From Actinomycetota bacterium (GTDB taxonomy: Bacteria; Actinomycetota; Acidimicrobiia; Actinomarinales; Actinomarinaceae), in NCBI GenBank assembly GCA_014384285.1, contig JACNGE010000012.1, positions 1-64,000 on the forward strand: a stretch of 64,000 nt of DNA, read 5' to 3'. The position numbers and the translations under genes are program-made. Each line of letters starts with the position of its first letter. Position 1 is the first letter of the stretch. Positions 52,228-61,111 of this stretch are shown piece after piece. The notes beneath the pieces are model-generated. The model searched no databases, was not told where the DNA came from, and was given only the letters and a program-made list of their open reading frames with translations.

Positions 52228-53028
52228 TTATTTTAATGTGATTACAAGACACTGACATGCACCACCAGATTTAAGAAACTCTGAGACATCAGCAACCACC
52301 GCATTAAGTCCAAGCTCTCTGACTTTATTCATAACTTCAATGTCTTCTGATGGAAAAATAACTGTGTCATTGATGACCACAGCGTTACATGCTAATTTAT
52401 TGGCATCCTCTTCAGACACTGGAATCAAGTTAAAGATATCTGCAAACTCGGATAAAGATTCGTCTTTAAAGGCTTTTGGATAAAAGATGGCATCTTTATT
52501 TTCTGTGGGTAGCTGCTGAAAACAGGTGTCCAAATGGTAAAACTTTGGATCGGCTAATTCTACAATTTTTGGCTTAAGCCCAAATTCATTTGCAATATAC
52601 AAAAGAGCTTCTTTATCACTTCTAATTCCATAAGAACCTACAAGATAGTCTCCTAAAACAAAGGCATCTCCTCTTCCTTCAAATTTGAATTCTGATGGAA
52701 TTCTTGCAACTGTGTATCCATTTTCTGAAAACCAGTTAGCGTAAATCTCTTCTTCTCCTTGTCTTTCTTTGAATTTAAAGTTTGCAATTAACACTCTGTC
52801 TTCATTTACTATTCCTGAGTTTGCAGTAAAGACTAAGTCTGGATAATTTTCACTTGGAGGAACTACTTTTACCTCTGCACCAGCATTTTCAATGGTTGAT
52901 TTTAAGTTTTCCCACTGTTGCTTTGCTAAATCCAGGTTTACGTCTACTCCTTCAATCATCCAAGGATTTATAGAATATTCGACTTTAAAATAATCCGGTG
53001 AGCTCATTAGTACTGTAGTATTTCCCAT
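52228..53028 (-). CDS. DDAH-like amidinohydrolase
   Basis: 266 aa five-bladed propeller fold of the arginine-deiminase/DDAH superfamily. FKVEYSINPWMIE starts the domain; catalytic residues are the His of YHLDTCFQQL near residue 165 and the Cys of GGACQCLVITL at the C-terminus, with PDLVFTANSG and FEGRGDAF supplying acidic substrate contacts. It probably hydrolyses methylarginine or a similar guanidino compound to citrulline. Confidence 0.85.
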   Translation of the reverse strand: MGNTTVLMSSPDYFKVEYSINPWMIEGVDVNLDLAKQQWENLKSTIENAGAEVKVVPPSENYPDLVFTANSGIVNEDRVLIANFKFKERQGEEEIYANWFSENGYTVARIPSEFKFEGRGDAFVLGDYLVGSYGIRSDKEALLYIANEFGLKPKIVELADPKFYHLDTCFQQLPTENKDAIFYPKAFKDESLSEFADIFNLIPVSEEDANKLACNAVVINDTVIFPSEDIEVMNKVRELGLNAVVADVSEFLKSGGACQCLVITLK

Positions 53029-53079
53029 ATGAATAATTTAACATTTTATACATACAATGTATAACTGTAAGGATATGAA

Positions 53080-53589
53080 ATGAAAATAATACCAATAAAC
53101 ACTGATAACTTGGTAAGGTGTCATCAAATTAATGAGGATAATACTCCCGAAGTTGGTACAACAACACTAGAAGAGTTCCAAAGCTTAATGGAGAATTCAG
53201 ATTATGCATTTTCTATAGCTGAAGAAGATAAAGTAATAGGTTTTGTTATTTGTTTTCAAGATTCAAATAGTACTAAGTCATACATGGATACAATTATGCA
53301 TAAAAATTTTAAACAAATTAGTAAAAGGGTAAGTGACTTTTTGTATATTGATCGAATAGCGGTTGATGAGAATTATAGAAATCAAGCTATCGGTACAAAA
53401 TTATATAGTGAAGTTATCGACTTTGCTAATACCAAGAAAATTAAACATTTAACTGCAGAAATAAATCTGCTTCCTAGCAAAAATACACCATCATTTAATT
53501 TTCATAAAAAATTTAATTTTTCTGAATTAGATACAGTTAAATACTCAGAAGATTATGAAGTCTCCCTGCAAGTAAGAATGAATAGTTAG
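53080..53589 (+). CDS. GNAT-family N-acetyltransferase
   Basis: 169 aa. The acetyl-CoA binding motif A is FLYIDRIAVDENYRNQAIGT near residue 90-108, with YRNQAIG replacing the usual R-G-IG glycines. Upstream DYAFSIAEEDKVIGFVICFQ is a typical beta-strand pair. Substrate unknown. Confidence 0.8.
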   Translation: MKIIPINTDNLVRCHQINEDNTPEVGTTTLEEFQSLMENSDYAFSIAEEDKVIGFVICFQDSNSTKSYMDTIMHKNFKQISKRVSDFLYIDRIAVDENYRNQAIGTKLYSEVIDFANTKKIKHLTAEINLLPSKNTPSFNFHKKFNFSELDTVKYSEDYEVSLQVRMNS

Positions 53590-53602
53590 TTAGTATATCT
53601 AT

Positions 53603-53881
53603 ATGAAATTTAACCTTCCGAGAAGACAAAGAAAAAGTTTTGAATCAATTACTAAAAAAATGATTTCTGATAATTTTAATAAAACAGAATCTACGGAACT
53701 ATTTAATAATGTAAGAAAGCAATACACTGATGCTCCGCGTACTTTTGGAGCTAATCAAGGGAAAAAAGAAGCAACCCTTGAGCTACTAATTATCATTGGT
53801 AATCAAATCGCTGAAGAATACAAAGATCTTGAAGTAGAAATGGTTCTTGGTGTGCCTGAGTTATCAAAGACAAAAGCTTGA
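53603..53881 (+). CDS. Small helical hypothetical protein
   Basis: 92 aa, basic N-terminus (PRRQRKSFESITKKM) and a helical remainder (ATLELLIIIGNQIAEEYKDL). 13 bp after the acetyltransferase gene. No family recognised. Confidence 0.45.
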   Translation: MKFNLPRRQRKSFESITKKMISDNFNKTESTELFNNVRKQYTDAPRTFGANQGKKEATLELLIIIGNQIAEEYKDLEVEMVLGVPELSKTKA

Positions 53882-53900
53882 GAGTAAAAGTTACAACTTA

Positions 53901-54506
53901 GTGATTAGTTCATCTGTATTAATACCATTTTTAATCATTCAATTTAGTGTTGCTTTTAGTCCAGGATTAATTATTGCTTTAGTGGTAAATCAATCTGTTC
54001 AGAATTCAAGACGTAAGGGTATTGAAGTTGCACTTGGTGCCGCAACCGCAGCTATTGGATTAACTTTTGTTTCTGCATTAGTAGTGAGCCTATTAGTTAA
54101 TACAGTGCCTGTGATGATTACTGTTATTTATTTCATTGGTTCAATCTATATCCTGATAAAGGGTTATCAAACAATTAGATCAAAAGTATCAACAGAAACT
54201 GGCCTAGATGGCAATACTGCTTTCCTTTCAGGCTTAAAAGTAAATTTTTTGAATCCTAAGATGTGGGTGTTCTACCTGACAGTCCTACCAATATATATGA
54301 CAAGTGAGGGTGGTTACTTTTTAAGTTTGGTGTACCTAGGTCTTGTAACGTTAGTAATAAATTTTGTAGCAGATATAACTTATGCGTATACAAGTGACTT
54401 TTTCTTTAAAAACTCATCTGAAAAGACAAAAAATATTATTAATAAATTGAGCGGTGTATCACTCGTTTTAATAGGTACTTACTTATTCGTCAGTAAGTTC
54501 TTTTGA
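53901..54506 (+). CDS. LysE-family exporter
   Basis: 201 aa when started at the GTG at 53901; the longer ORF adds residues from the preceding gene's frame. Six spans with the LysE/RhtB signature [20 protein letters not shown] near residue 12 (family SPGP), then [15 protein letters not shown] and [15 protein letters not shown]. Exports amino acids or related compounds. Its end overlaps the convergent SPFH gene by 24 bp. Confidence 0.82.
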   Translation: MISSSVLIPFLIIQFSVAFSPGLIIALVVNQSVQNSRRKGIEVALGAATAAIGLTFVSALVVSLLVNTVPVMITVIYFIGSIYILIKGYQTIRSKVSTETGLDGNTAFLSGLKVNFLNPKMWVFYLTVLPIYMTSEGGYFLSLVYLGLVTLVINFVADITYAYTSDFFFKNSSEKTKNIINKLSGVSLVLIGTYLFVSKFF

Positions 54507-55424
54507 TTCTTCTTTATCTTCTTTAAATAGTTCGGAGATTGCCCCAATACTTCCTAAAGTTGCTGATAATTCAGCTGGTAAGAATATCTTAGTTGCATTG
54601 CCATCAGCAATTTTCTCCAATGATTCTAAATACTTAATTGCAATTAAATCATTTGATGGATTACCTTTGTGAATTGCATTAAATACTTGTTCAATAGCCG
54701 TCGCTTCACCTTCAGCAATTGCAATTTTTTCATATTTTTGTGCATCCGCAACAGCTTTAAGAGCTTCGGCTTCACCTTCAGCGGATAGAATCTGTGATTG
54801 TCTTTCACCTTCAGCAGTCAAAATTGTAGCTCTCTTCTCACCCTCAGCTTGGGTAACAGCAGCTCTTCTATCTCTTTCAGCTTTCATCACTTTGTTCATT
54901 GCATCTTGGACGTCTTGTGGAGGATCTACTCTTTGAATCTCAACTCTTACTACTCTTGTACCCCATTTATCAGTAGCATCATCAAGAATAAGTTTTAGCT
55001 GGGTATTAATATTTTCTCTTGAAGTCAGTGCTGCATCTAATTCCAAATCACCCACAACATTTCTTAAGTTAGTTTGAGCTAGTTTTGTTGCAGCGGTAAT
55101 AAAGTCCCCTACGTTATAAACTAATTTCTGTGGATCTGTTGGTTCATAATATATGACAGCATCAACTGTGATATTTACGTTATCTTTGGTGATAACTTCT
55201 TGTGGGGGTACGTCAATAACTTGCTCTCTCATGTCAACTATAATGAGTTTTTCTACGCCAGGAATGACTATATTAAGTCCTGGTTTTGCTCCTCGGTTGT
55301 ACTTACCAAATCTCTCAATTAGACCTTTTTCGAAGGGTCTTAATATCCTGAAAAGTCTAAAAACAATTACACCTATGATAATTATTCGAGCTAGTAGTCC
55401 TACAATATTTAAAATTTCATCCAT
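54483..55424 (-). CDS. SPFH-domain (stomatin/QmcA-like) protein
   Basis: 313 aa. One N-terminal span ([15 protein letters not shown]) then the SPFH/band-7 domain ([20 protein letters not shown], and [17 protein letters not shown]) and a coiled-coil with repeated AEGE motifs ([20 protein letters not shown]). It oligomerises on membranes as a scaffold. It sits 34 bp downstream of the cytochrome bc cluster on the same strand and may organise these complexes. Confidence 0.9.
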   Translation of the reverse strand: MDEILNIVGLLARIIIIGVIVFRLFRILRPFEKGLIERFGKYNRGAKPGLNIVIPGVEKLIIVDMREQVIDVPPQEVITKDNVNITVDAVIYYEPTDPQKLVYNVGDFITAATKLAQTNLRNVVGDLELDAALTSRENINTQLKLILDDATDKWGTRVVRVEIQRVDPPQDVQDAMNKVMKAERDRRAAVTQAEGEKRATILTAEGERQSQILSAEGEAEALKAVADAQKYEKIAIAEGEATAIEQVFNAIHKGNPSNDLIAIKYLESLEKIADGNATKIFLPAELSATLGSIGAISELFKEDKEESKELTDE

Positions 55425-55458
55425 AACTTAATTATAGAGATAAAGCGTTTATAGTTTT

Positions 55459-55827
55459 TTATTCAGTGGCGTTTTCGGATTCTGTCTTTTCTTGCTCATA
55501 TCTGTTTAAAGCAAGAACGAACATGACAAATAGGATTGTTGAACCAACTAGGAAAGTAAGGGGTAGAATTCTAATTTCAAAAGCGTTGAGTCCTTCTATC
55601 TCAGCAGGCTTTGGACCTCGTGGAGCATAAAGAACAAATAAAATAGAGTTGATTATTCCCCATCCGAACGTTCCTGCACCTACAACTAAAAAGGCCAGCC
55701 TTTTACCTAAGTTTGTAGCATTGATTAATAAAGTTGACCCAAAGAAAACTACCAGAGAACCTACAAACATTATTATTCCTGTAATTGTTAGATTTGCTGA
55801 AAGCAACGATCTCATTATGTCACGCAT
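55459..55827 (-). CDS. Three-span membrane protein of the bc cluster
   Basis: 122 aa with three spans (ITGIIMFVGSLVVFFGSTLL, FLVVGAGTFGWGIINSILFV, FLVGSTILFVMFVLAL). The loop LYAPRGPKPAEIEG resembles one in the 80-aa protein at 45890-46132. It overlaps the di-heme cytochrome gene by 8 bp, so it is likely an accessory subunit. No family recognised. Confidence 0.5.
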   Translation of the reverse strand: MRDIMRSLLSANLTITGIIMFVGSLVVFFGSTLLINATNLGKRLAFLVVGAGTFGWGIINSILFVLYAPRGPKPAEIEGLNAFEIRILPLTFLVGSTILFVMFVLALNRYEQEKTESENATE

Positions 55828-57244
55828 CAGGCCCCATTCCTCTTAAATAGTCTATCACTAATGCAATATCAGATTCTGGTAATACTGCACCAAATCCTGG
55901 CATTTTACCTCCACCAACACCGTTCACACCATAGCCTTTGCCATTTACAGAACCATTAATAATAAAATCTATCAGGTCACCTCTTGATTTAAACTGAATA
56001 TTTGCTCTACCATTTCTAAGTGCTGGGCCTAAACCTCCAGAAGCAATTTCTTTAGTATAAGCAACTCCAGCGGAATAACCTGCTGTATGACACCTTGCAC
56101 AATAAGCATTGAATAAGCCAACCGCTCTCTTTGCTGCGTCAATGTCACCATCAAATGTTGTATCAGCTATCTCTTCATAGGAGACTTGCCATAGCTGTTG
56201 TTCTAGTGCTGTCTCAAGGAAATCTAATCCTTGGAGTCCTTCATTTAAAAATTTCTCTTGTCCGTCAACGAGTATTCCAGTGTTAATTAGCTGAGAGTTG
56301 AGTTGTGACAAATACCCTTTTGCAACAGAGCCATCTTTTCTTGATGGTGTTGACTCTTCCTCTTCTGGGTTTAAATTAAGAACTGATAAGCCAACAACAT
56401 CTGCGATTGTTGCGCTGTACTCAGATAGTTCAATTTCTACAGAATCATAAAGTCCATCTTCATCAGAATCGATTCCACTTTCTCGTTCTAATAAAGCTGT
56501 AATCTTTTCAACTGCTTCTTCTAGGACAGGTAGTTTTGCTGGTCCAGCTTTAATTTCTTCAATTAAAAGTTTTTGATTAATAATTTCATTTTCTACTTGA
56601 AGCGCTGAGTTTTCAATTCTCAACAATGCAGAATTTACATTTGATTCGATAGTTCCAAGTTCAAATGATTGTTCAACTTGGAATGAGTGTAAATAGTCAA
56701 GAAGATCATTTAATTGACCATCGTTCATAGGGCCACCGCCTTCAAGTCCCCAAGCAGGCATAGGTGAATTAGCTCTTCCATAAATGAGCCAGTACTTGAC
56801 TTCTTCATTATCGTATCTATAAAAAACATTATTTATAGCTGGTGCTGCCCACGTGACTTTTACACCACTTCGTTTTTCAACATATGATGCTGCTCCTCCG
56901 CCTCCATCTACACCGTGACAGTTACCACAACCAAACTCTTCATAAAGATGGTGGCCTCTTTCAATAGAGACATCTTCAAATTCTTCTACAAAGCTTTCTT
57001 GACGGCTATCTTCTCCTAGGTAGTAAAGCGGAATCATAATTGTGAGTACTGAAGCAATTAGAACTGCCCATGATAAAGATTTATCAAGATGCTTTGTTTC
57101 CAATTCGTCATCAGATTTATATTTGCTGAGGTTTGCTGGAGTTTCTTCTTTTTTACCTGATCCTCTAAATCCAACAGCTGCAAAATATGCCAACGCACCT
57201 ACAATTGCTAGCGAAAGTAAAGTAATAAATATAGAACTGTTCAT
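55820..57244 (-). CDS. Membrane-anchored di-heme cytochrome c of the bc complex
   Basis: 474 aa. Two N-terminal spans (residues 5-25 and 57-77), then heme site 1 CGNCHG near 107 and heme site 2 CARCHT near 390. About 200 residues between them are helical and contain DSDEDGLYDSVE, which resembles a Ca-binding DxDxDG loop. Heme 1 sits in a class I domain ending LLDYLHSF and heme 2 in one ending IDYLRGMG. The layout matches di-heme QcrC-type electron carriers, with an enlarged linker. Confidence 0.8.
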   Translation of the reverse strand: MNSSIFITLLSLAIVGALAYFAAVGFRGSGKKEETPANLSKYKSDDELETKHLDKSLSWAVLIASVLTIMIPLYYLGEDSRQESFVEEFEDVSIERGHHLYEEFGCGNCHGVDGGGGAASYVEKRSGVKVTWAAPAINNVFYRYDNEEVKYWLIYGRANSPMPAWGLEGGGPMNDGQLNDLLDYLHSFQVEQSFELGTIESNVNSALLRIENSALQVENEIINQKLLIEEIKAGPAKLPVLEEAVEKITALLERESGIDSDEDGLYDSVEIELSEYSATIADVVGLSVLNLNPEEEESTPSRKDGSVAKGYLSQLNSQLINTGILVDGQEKFLNEGLQGLDFLETALEQQLWQVSYEEIADTTFDGDIDAAKRAVGLFNAYCARCHTAGYSAGVAYTKEIASGGLGPALRNGRANIQFKSRGDLIDFIINGSVNGKGYGVNGVGGGKMPGFGAVLPESDIALVIDYLRGMGPDA

Positions 57245-58140
57245 TATGATTCTTCAGTTGGTGCTAATGCAATACATGAAAGACCTTGAGGATATTTAAC
57301 TGATAGTCCAGGAGCTCTTGGTGACTCAATAATTGTTCCAGTATCAATAATTAATTTTCCGGCAGATGATACATTGACTACAAATCTATCCAAGTTTCTT
57401 GGTGCTGGTCCAGCATAATACTCCCCAACCATATTGTATTTAGAACCATGGCATGGACATTCAAATCCTTGAGAAGAGTTACACCATGGAACCCTACAAC
57501 CTAAATGTACGCATCTTTGGTAAACGGCTACAAGTCCCTCAGCGATTGTGGAGCCATCTGTAAATTGCGATGAGCCTGCTGAGCTCTCACTAAATGGAAG
57601 GACATAAGCCCTTGCCTCTGGAATGAATGCAGGGATGACTGATCCATCAGCTTGGATAATTTGATTTTTTAAATCTTCAATTTTTCCAGCATCAACCTTG
57701 GAACCAAAACCACCAGATACCTTTGGCCATAAAAAGCCAAGCCATGCAAGTGCTTGAATACCCATGAATGCACCAAACGTACCTCCTAGGGCTTTTCCTA
57801 AAAATTGTTTTCTTGTGATGTATCTCTCTTCTTCGGAGATTTCTTCATAAACAACTTTTTCCTCAATCTTGATTGAGCCATCAGTTTGTTCTGCTTCTTC
57901 ATCTGTTTCCTCTACATCAGTAACTTCAGCTACATTTACCTCTTCAACAGATTTTGGTTTTTTAGGTGCAAAGAAACTTGTTTTCTCTTTTGATTTTTCA
58001 GCTTTGACAGCTCTTTTATCTAGATTCTTTTTCCAGTCAATATTTCCTGGCCCTCTGCCAGTTACGATTGCAATTATTCCTACAACACCTAGTACACCCA
58101 CTGCTCCAATAGCAATAAAAGATAACTCAACTATGCTCAT
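57244..58140 (-). CDS. qcrA: Rieske iron-sulfur protein
   Basis: 298 aa from the ATG at 58140, which forms a 4-bp ATGA overlap with the subunit IV gene; the TTG at 58155 is less likely. One span at the N-terminus, a charged linker, a second hydrophobic segment after YITRKQFLGKALGG, then the Rieske fold with CVHLGC near residue 228 and CPCHGS near 248, both with the ligating Cys and His. It passes electrons from quinol to cytochrome c. Confidence 0.92.
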   Translation of the reverse strand: MSIVELSFIAIGAVGVLGVVGIIAIVTGRGPGNIDWKKNLDKRAVKAEKSKEKTSFFAPKKPKSVEEVNVAEVTDVEETDEEAEQTDGSIKIEEKVVYEEISEEERYITRKQFLGKALGGTFGAFMGIQALAWLGFLWPKVSGGFGSKVDAGKIEDLKNQIIQADGSVIPAFIPEARAYVLPFSESSAGSSQFTDGSTIAEGLVAVYQRCVHLGCRVPWCNSSQGFECPCHGSKYNMVGEYYAGPAPRNLDRFVVNVSSAGKLIIDTGTIIESPRAPGLSVKYPQGLSCIALAPTEES

Positions 58141-59129
58141 TCGAAATATATCCAATCTAATAAGTCATCAAACCAGATTCCATCAATCCATGGGTATGTC
58201 CAGTTCCAACCAGGACCTCTAAACAACACACCTATGATGGTAAGTGTTCCAGCTCCTGCTAGGAAAAAGGTAAACATCATGATTGCATACTTTCTCTTTG
58301 AAGGATTGTTTTCTGGATTTCTGTCTATGTATGGGATTGCAGCAAAACCTATCAACCCAATTACTAGAGGAATCATAACACCAGCTATTTGAGGATCCCA
58401 ATAAGAAAGTGCCTCCTGAAGACCAAGGAAATACCATGGTGCTTTTGCTGGGTTTGGAGTGATGTTCGGATTTGCTTCTTCGAGTAATGGTGCCTGTAGT
58501 ATTGCACTTAATATAATTAGGAATGCCATCATTGCCATCAAAGATATAAATTCTGGCAGCATGAGGTGTGGCCAAGTATTCACTTTATCAACTGGCTCAG
58601 CAGATGCTTTTTGAATCGGTTTGGCTTTAACAACTGTTAATAATCTCTGAGTTACTTTGACCTCTGGAGCAAAATCTACTTCTTCAGGAGAATCATCTTT
58701 TGCCGGTGCAGGTGCTTTAGCTTTTACAGGTGCAGGTACTTCAGCTTTTGCTGGCTCTTCTTCTGTAACAGGTGTTTCAACAGGTGCAGGTACTTCAGCT
58801 TTTGCTGGCTCTTCTTCTGTAACAGGTGTTTCAACAGGTGCAGGTACTTCAGCTTTTGCTGGCTCTTCTTCTGTAACAGGTGTTTCAACAGGTGCAGGTA
58901 CTTCAGCTTTTGCTGGCTCTTCTTCTGTAACAGGTGTTTCAACAGGTGCAGGTACTTCAGCTTTTGCTGGTGCCGGTGTATCTATCTCAATAACTTCTGG
59001 TTCTTCTGCTACAACTGTAGGGGTTGACTCACCTTTCATTTCCGCAAGTGCTTGTTCAACACTAATTCCTAAGGCTTTCGCTCTAGCTTCTGCAGATCTT
59101 AAAAGTAAATGTTCTGGAATATCAACCAT
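58137..59129 (-). CDS. Cytochrome b subunit IV-like protein with N-terminal tag and repeats
   Basis: 330 aa. The C-terminal half has three spans and the PetD-type motif PNPAKAPWYFLGLQEALSYW near residue 230. The first 35 residues (PEHLLLRSAEARAKALGISV) form a small helical module also found in two proteins of the rightward operon. Between the two lies a linker of four identical 18-residue units (AKAEVPAPVETPVTEEEP). This N-terminal extension is not part of normal PetD, and its linker may let the tag reach partner proteins. Confidence 0.82.
   Translation of the reverse strand: MVDIPEHLLLRSAEARAKALGISVEQALAEMKGESTPTVVAEEPEVIEIDTPAPAKAEVPAPVETPVTEEEPAKAEVPAPVETPVTEEEPAKAEVPAPVETPVTEEEPAKAEVPAPVETPVTEEEPAKAEVPAPVKAKAPAPAKDDSPEEVDFAPEVKVTQRLLTVVKAKPIQKASAEPVDKVNTWPHLMLPEFISLMAMMAFLIILSAILQAPLLEEANPNITPNPAKAPWYFLGLQEALSYWDPQIAGVMIPLVIGLIGFAAIPYIDRNPENNPSKRKYAIMMFTFFLAGAGTLTIIGVLFRGPGWNWTYPWIDGIWFDDLLDWIYFE
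58738..58970. repeat. Four identical 54-bp tandem repeats plus partial copy
   Basis: Units begin at 58738, 58792, 58846 and 58900 and are identical at every base; a 17-bp partial fifth copy follows at 58954. They encode the 18-residue Ala/Pro/Glu linker of the subunit IV-like protein, in frame. Perfect identity including silent positions means recent expansion or ongoing homogenisation, so copy number may vary between strains. Confidence 0.95.
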
Positions 59130-59142
59130 AATTTATCTCTCT

Positions 59143-59916
59143 CTAGAGCGGTCCAGAGATTCCTCCATCTTTTCTAACTCTCCAAAAGTGTATTGCCATG
59201 AAAATAACAATTATGAATGGGAAAAAGAGTACATGTAAAACATAAAATCTGAGAAGAGTGGCTGTTGTAGCCTCTAGCCCAGCGAATAATCCAAACTTAA
59301 TTTGGGCGCCAAACACCGGCGTATAGCTTGCCATGTTTCCACCTACCGTAACGGCCCATATTGCTAGCTGATCCCAGGGTAGTAGATATCCAGTAAAGGA
59401 TAAGAACAATGTTAAAAACAATAAGATAACTCCAATAACCCAGTTGAACTCTCTAGGAGCTTTATATGCACCGTGATAGAAAACTCTGGACATATGTAAG
59501 AAAACTACAAGAACCATGAGGTGTGCTCCCCACCTGTGCATATTTCTAACTAGCGAGCCAAATGCAACGCTCGTTTGAAGTGCCTGGATATCAGCATATG
59601 CCATTTCAGTTGGTCGGAAGTAAAACATTAACCATATACCTGTAATGGTCAACACTATGAAAAGAAAGAAACTCATACCTCCTAAACAAAGCGTGTATGA
59701 CAAACGTACTCCATGTCTTTTCACTTTCACTGGATGTAAGTGATAGAGGACGTTATTCATTACTACATATGATCTGTTTCTTGGGCTATCAGAATAACCT
59801 TTTCTAAAAGGTGATCCCGGACGGAAAATACTGGTTGCAAATTTGCTTCCTCTAAGTGAGTCGCCAGAACCTTCAGCTCCTTTTTTAAATCTTTCTCTAA
59901 GAGTTAATTTTGCCAT
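59143..59916 (-). CDS. qcrB: Cytochrome b6-type subunit
   Basis: 257 aa with four spans after a basic N-terminus. Two pairs of heme-ligating His are intact: [20 protein letters not shown] (spacing 14) in span 2 and [20 protein letters not shown] in span 4. Short b6 form, completed by the separate subunit IV. It binds two b hemes and forms the quinol sites. 13 bp upstream of the subunit IV gene. Confidence 0.93.
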   Translation of the reverse strand: MAKLTLRERFKKGAEGSGDSLRGSKFATSIFRPGSPFRKGYSDSPRNRSYVVMNNVLYHLHPVKVKRHGVRLSYTLCLGGMSFFLFIVLTITGIWLMFYFRPTEMAYADIQALQTSVAFGSLVRNMHRWGAHLMVLVVFLHMSRVFYHGAYKAPREFNWVIGVILLFLTLFLSFTGYLLPWDQLAIWAVTVGGNMASYTPVFGAQIKFGLFAGLEATTATLLRFYVLHVLFFPFIIVIFMAIHFWRVRKDGGISGPL

Positions 59917-59925
59917 TATATTATT

Positions 59926-60375
59926 TTATAACCTTCCATATATATACCCGTGTCTGTCACTTCTTTCCCCTGAGTCTTCATCCCAAGGAGCTGTATAGAC
60001 ACCGTTTTGAACAGCTGCATCTGCTAATGATCCTGCAAATTTTCCTAATGAAATTACCCCTGTTGGACATCGGTCAACACAGAGAGCACATCTAGTACAT
60101 GCCTCTTCATCTACAACAAAAAAACCAGGAGCGTCTTCAGCATTTGGTGCTTCAACGTTCACAGAATCGTCAATTGCGTCAACTGACAGATAGTGTATAC
60201 ACTTCCATGGACATATATCTACACAGCCTTCACAAAGGATGCACTCTGCTTCATCTATATGAAGAAATTGTTTTGGTCGAACTCTTGATGCGACTTTTTG
60301 AGAATCAACCATTGCAAGGTTGTATTTCTTCTCAAACTCGGGCATTTCGATGAGGACTTCAGATTTTTTAGCCAT
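59926..60375 (-). CDS. Two-cluster 4Fe-4S ferredoxin-like protein
   Basis: 149 aa. Two ferredoxin motifs: CILCEGCVDICPWKC near residue 41 and CTRCALCVDRCPTGV near 91, each with all Cys, supporting two 4Fe-4S clusters. No signal peptide, so it faces the cytoplasm. The gene is embedded in the bc operon (9 bp before the cytochrome b gene), which is not usual for bc1 clusters. Confidence 0.88.
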   Translation of the reverse strand: MAKKSEVLIEMPEFEKKYNLAMVDSQKVASRVRPKQFLHIDEAECILCEGCVDICPWKCIHYLSVDAIDDSVNVEAPNAEDAPGFFVVDEEACTRCALCVDRCPTGVISLGKFAGSLADAAVQNGVYTAPWDEDSGERSDRHGYIYGRL

Positions 60376-60961
60376 TTGAGCCAGTCTTTACAACTTTTTT
60401 ACCATAGTCTGAAATCTTAACTTTTCCTTTTTCTTTCATGTTGTTTATGTCTTGAATGAAATATCCGATTACAAAAACAGCAATCAACGCTCCCTGAGAT
60501 ATCCCTAATTGAATAATATCTTTAAGAGCACCGAAACTTAATGAGACCTCGTTACCAAGAAATAACATTGGTGGAAATTTTATAAACTCTCTTTGGTTAG
60601 TCCACTCTAGAGGTCCTTGCGCTAGGTTGAGCCACTCGGATGGTAAGACTCCAAAAATTAGTGTGAGTTGAACCCAGCTTAAAAAAGAAAAGTATGCAGC
60701 TTTGCTCCATGTAAGAGGTTTCTCGGTCCATGCCATAAGCACAAGGCCAATCAAGATTAATTGACTACCACTGAATGCTACAAACTGACCAAGGGTTTGT
60801 GGAAGCCAACCACGTGGAATCCAGTTGAAGTAATCTACAATTTCGCCTTTTGGAAAACCTGCATAGTGCGCGACAATCACTCCTCCTACCAAGCTGCCTA
60901 TACCAGCAAGAAAAGTGGGCAAACCAATTTTTACTCGGTTTCTATAAACAAAATTTATCAA
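60368..60961 (-). CDS. Multi-span membrane protein heading the bc operon
   Basis: 197 aa with about four to five spans (LPTFLAGIGSLVGGVIVAHY, GQFVAFSGSQLILIGLVLMA, AAYFSFLSWVQLTLIFGVLP, LGISQGALIAVFVIGYFIQ). No obvious heme-ligand pairs or known domain. First gene of the operon and overlaps the ferredoxin gene by 8 bp, so the two may form a membrane-bound electron-transfer module. Confidence 0.5.
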   Translation of the reverse strand: MINFVYRNRVKIGLPTFLAGIGSLVGGVIVAHYAGFPKGEIVDYFNWIPRGWLPQTLGQFVAFSGSQLILIGLVLMAWTEKPLTWSKAAYFSFLSWVQLTLIFGVLPSEWLNLAQGPLEWTNQREFIKFPPMLFLGNEVSLSFGALKDIIQLGISQGALIAVFVIGYFIQDINNMKEKGKVKISDYGKKVVKTGSNG

Positions 60962-61111
60962 AGCAGTTCCTTAAAGTGTTACATTCTATTTTATCGTAAA
61001 TCCATTCAATATTATAAATTGAAAGGATAAGTTTTTTGCATAATTTATTATCTTTTTCAGTGTATTTCTATTGTTTGCGACTAAAGTCAATTTGAGTAAT
61101 TATTATAGAAA

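Noticed and set aside
58738-58970. CRISPR-like array
   Set aside because: Repeats are contiguous without spacers and lie in frame inside a coding gene.
58657-59238. Long plus-strand and minus-strand alternative ORFs across the repeat region
   Set aside because: They are frame shadows of the subunit IV-like gene; their repetitive Gly/Ser/Ala or Leu/Lys products merely reflect the 54-bp repeats.
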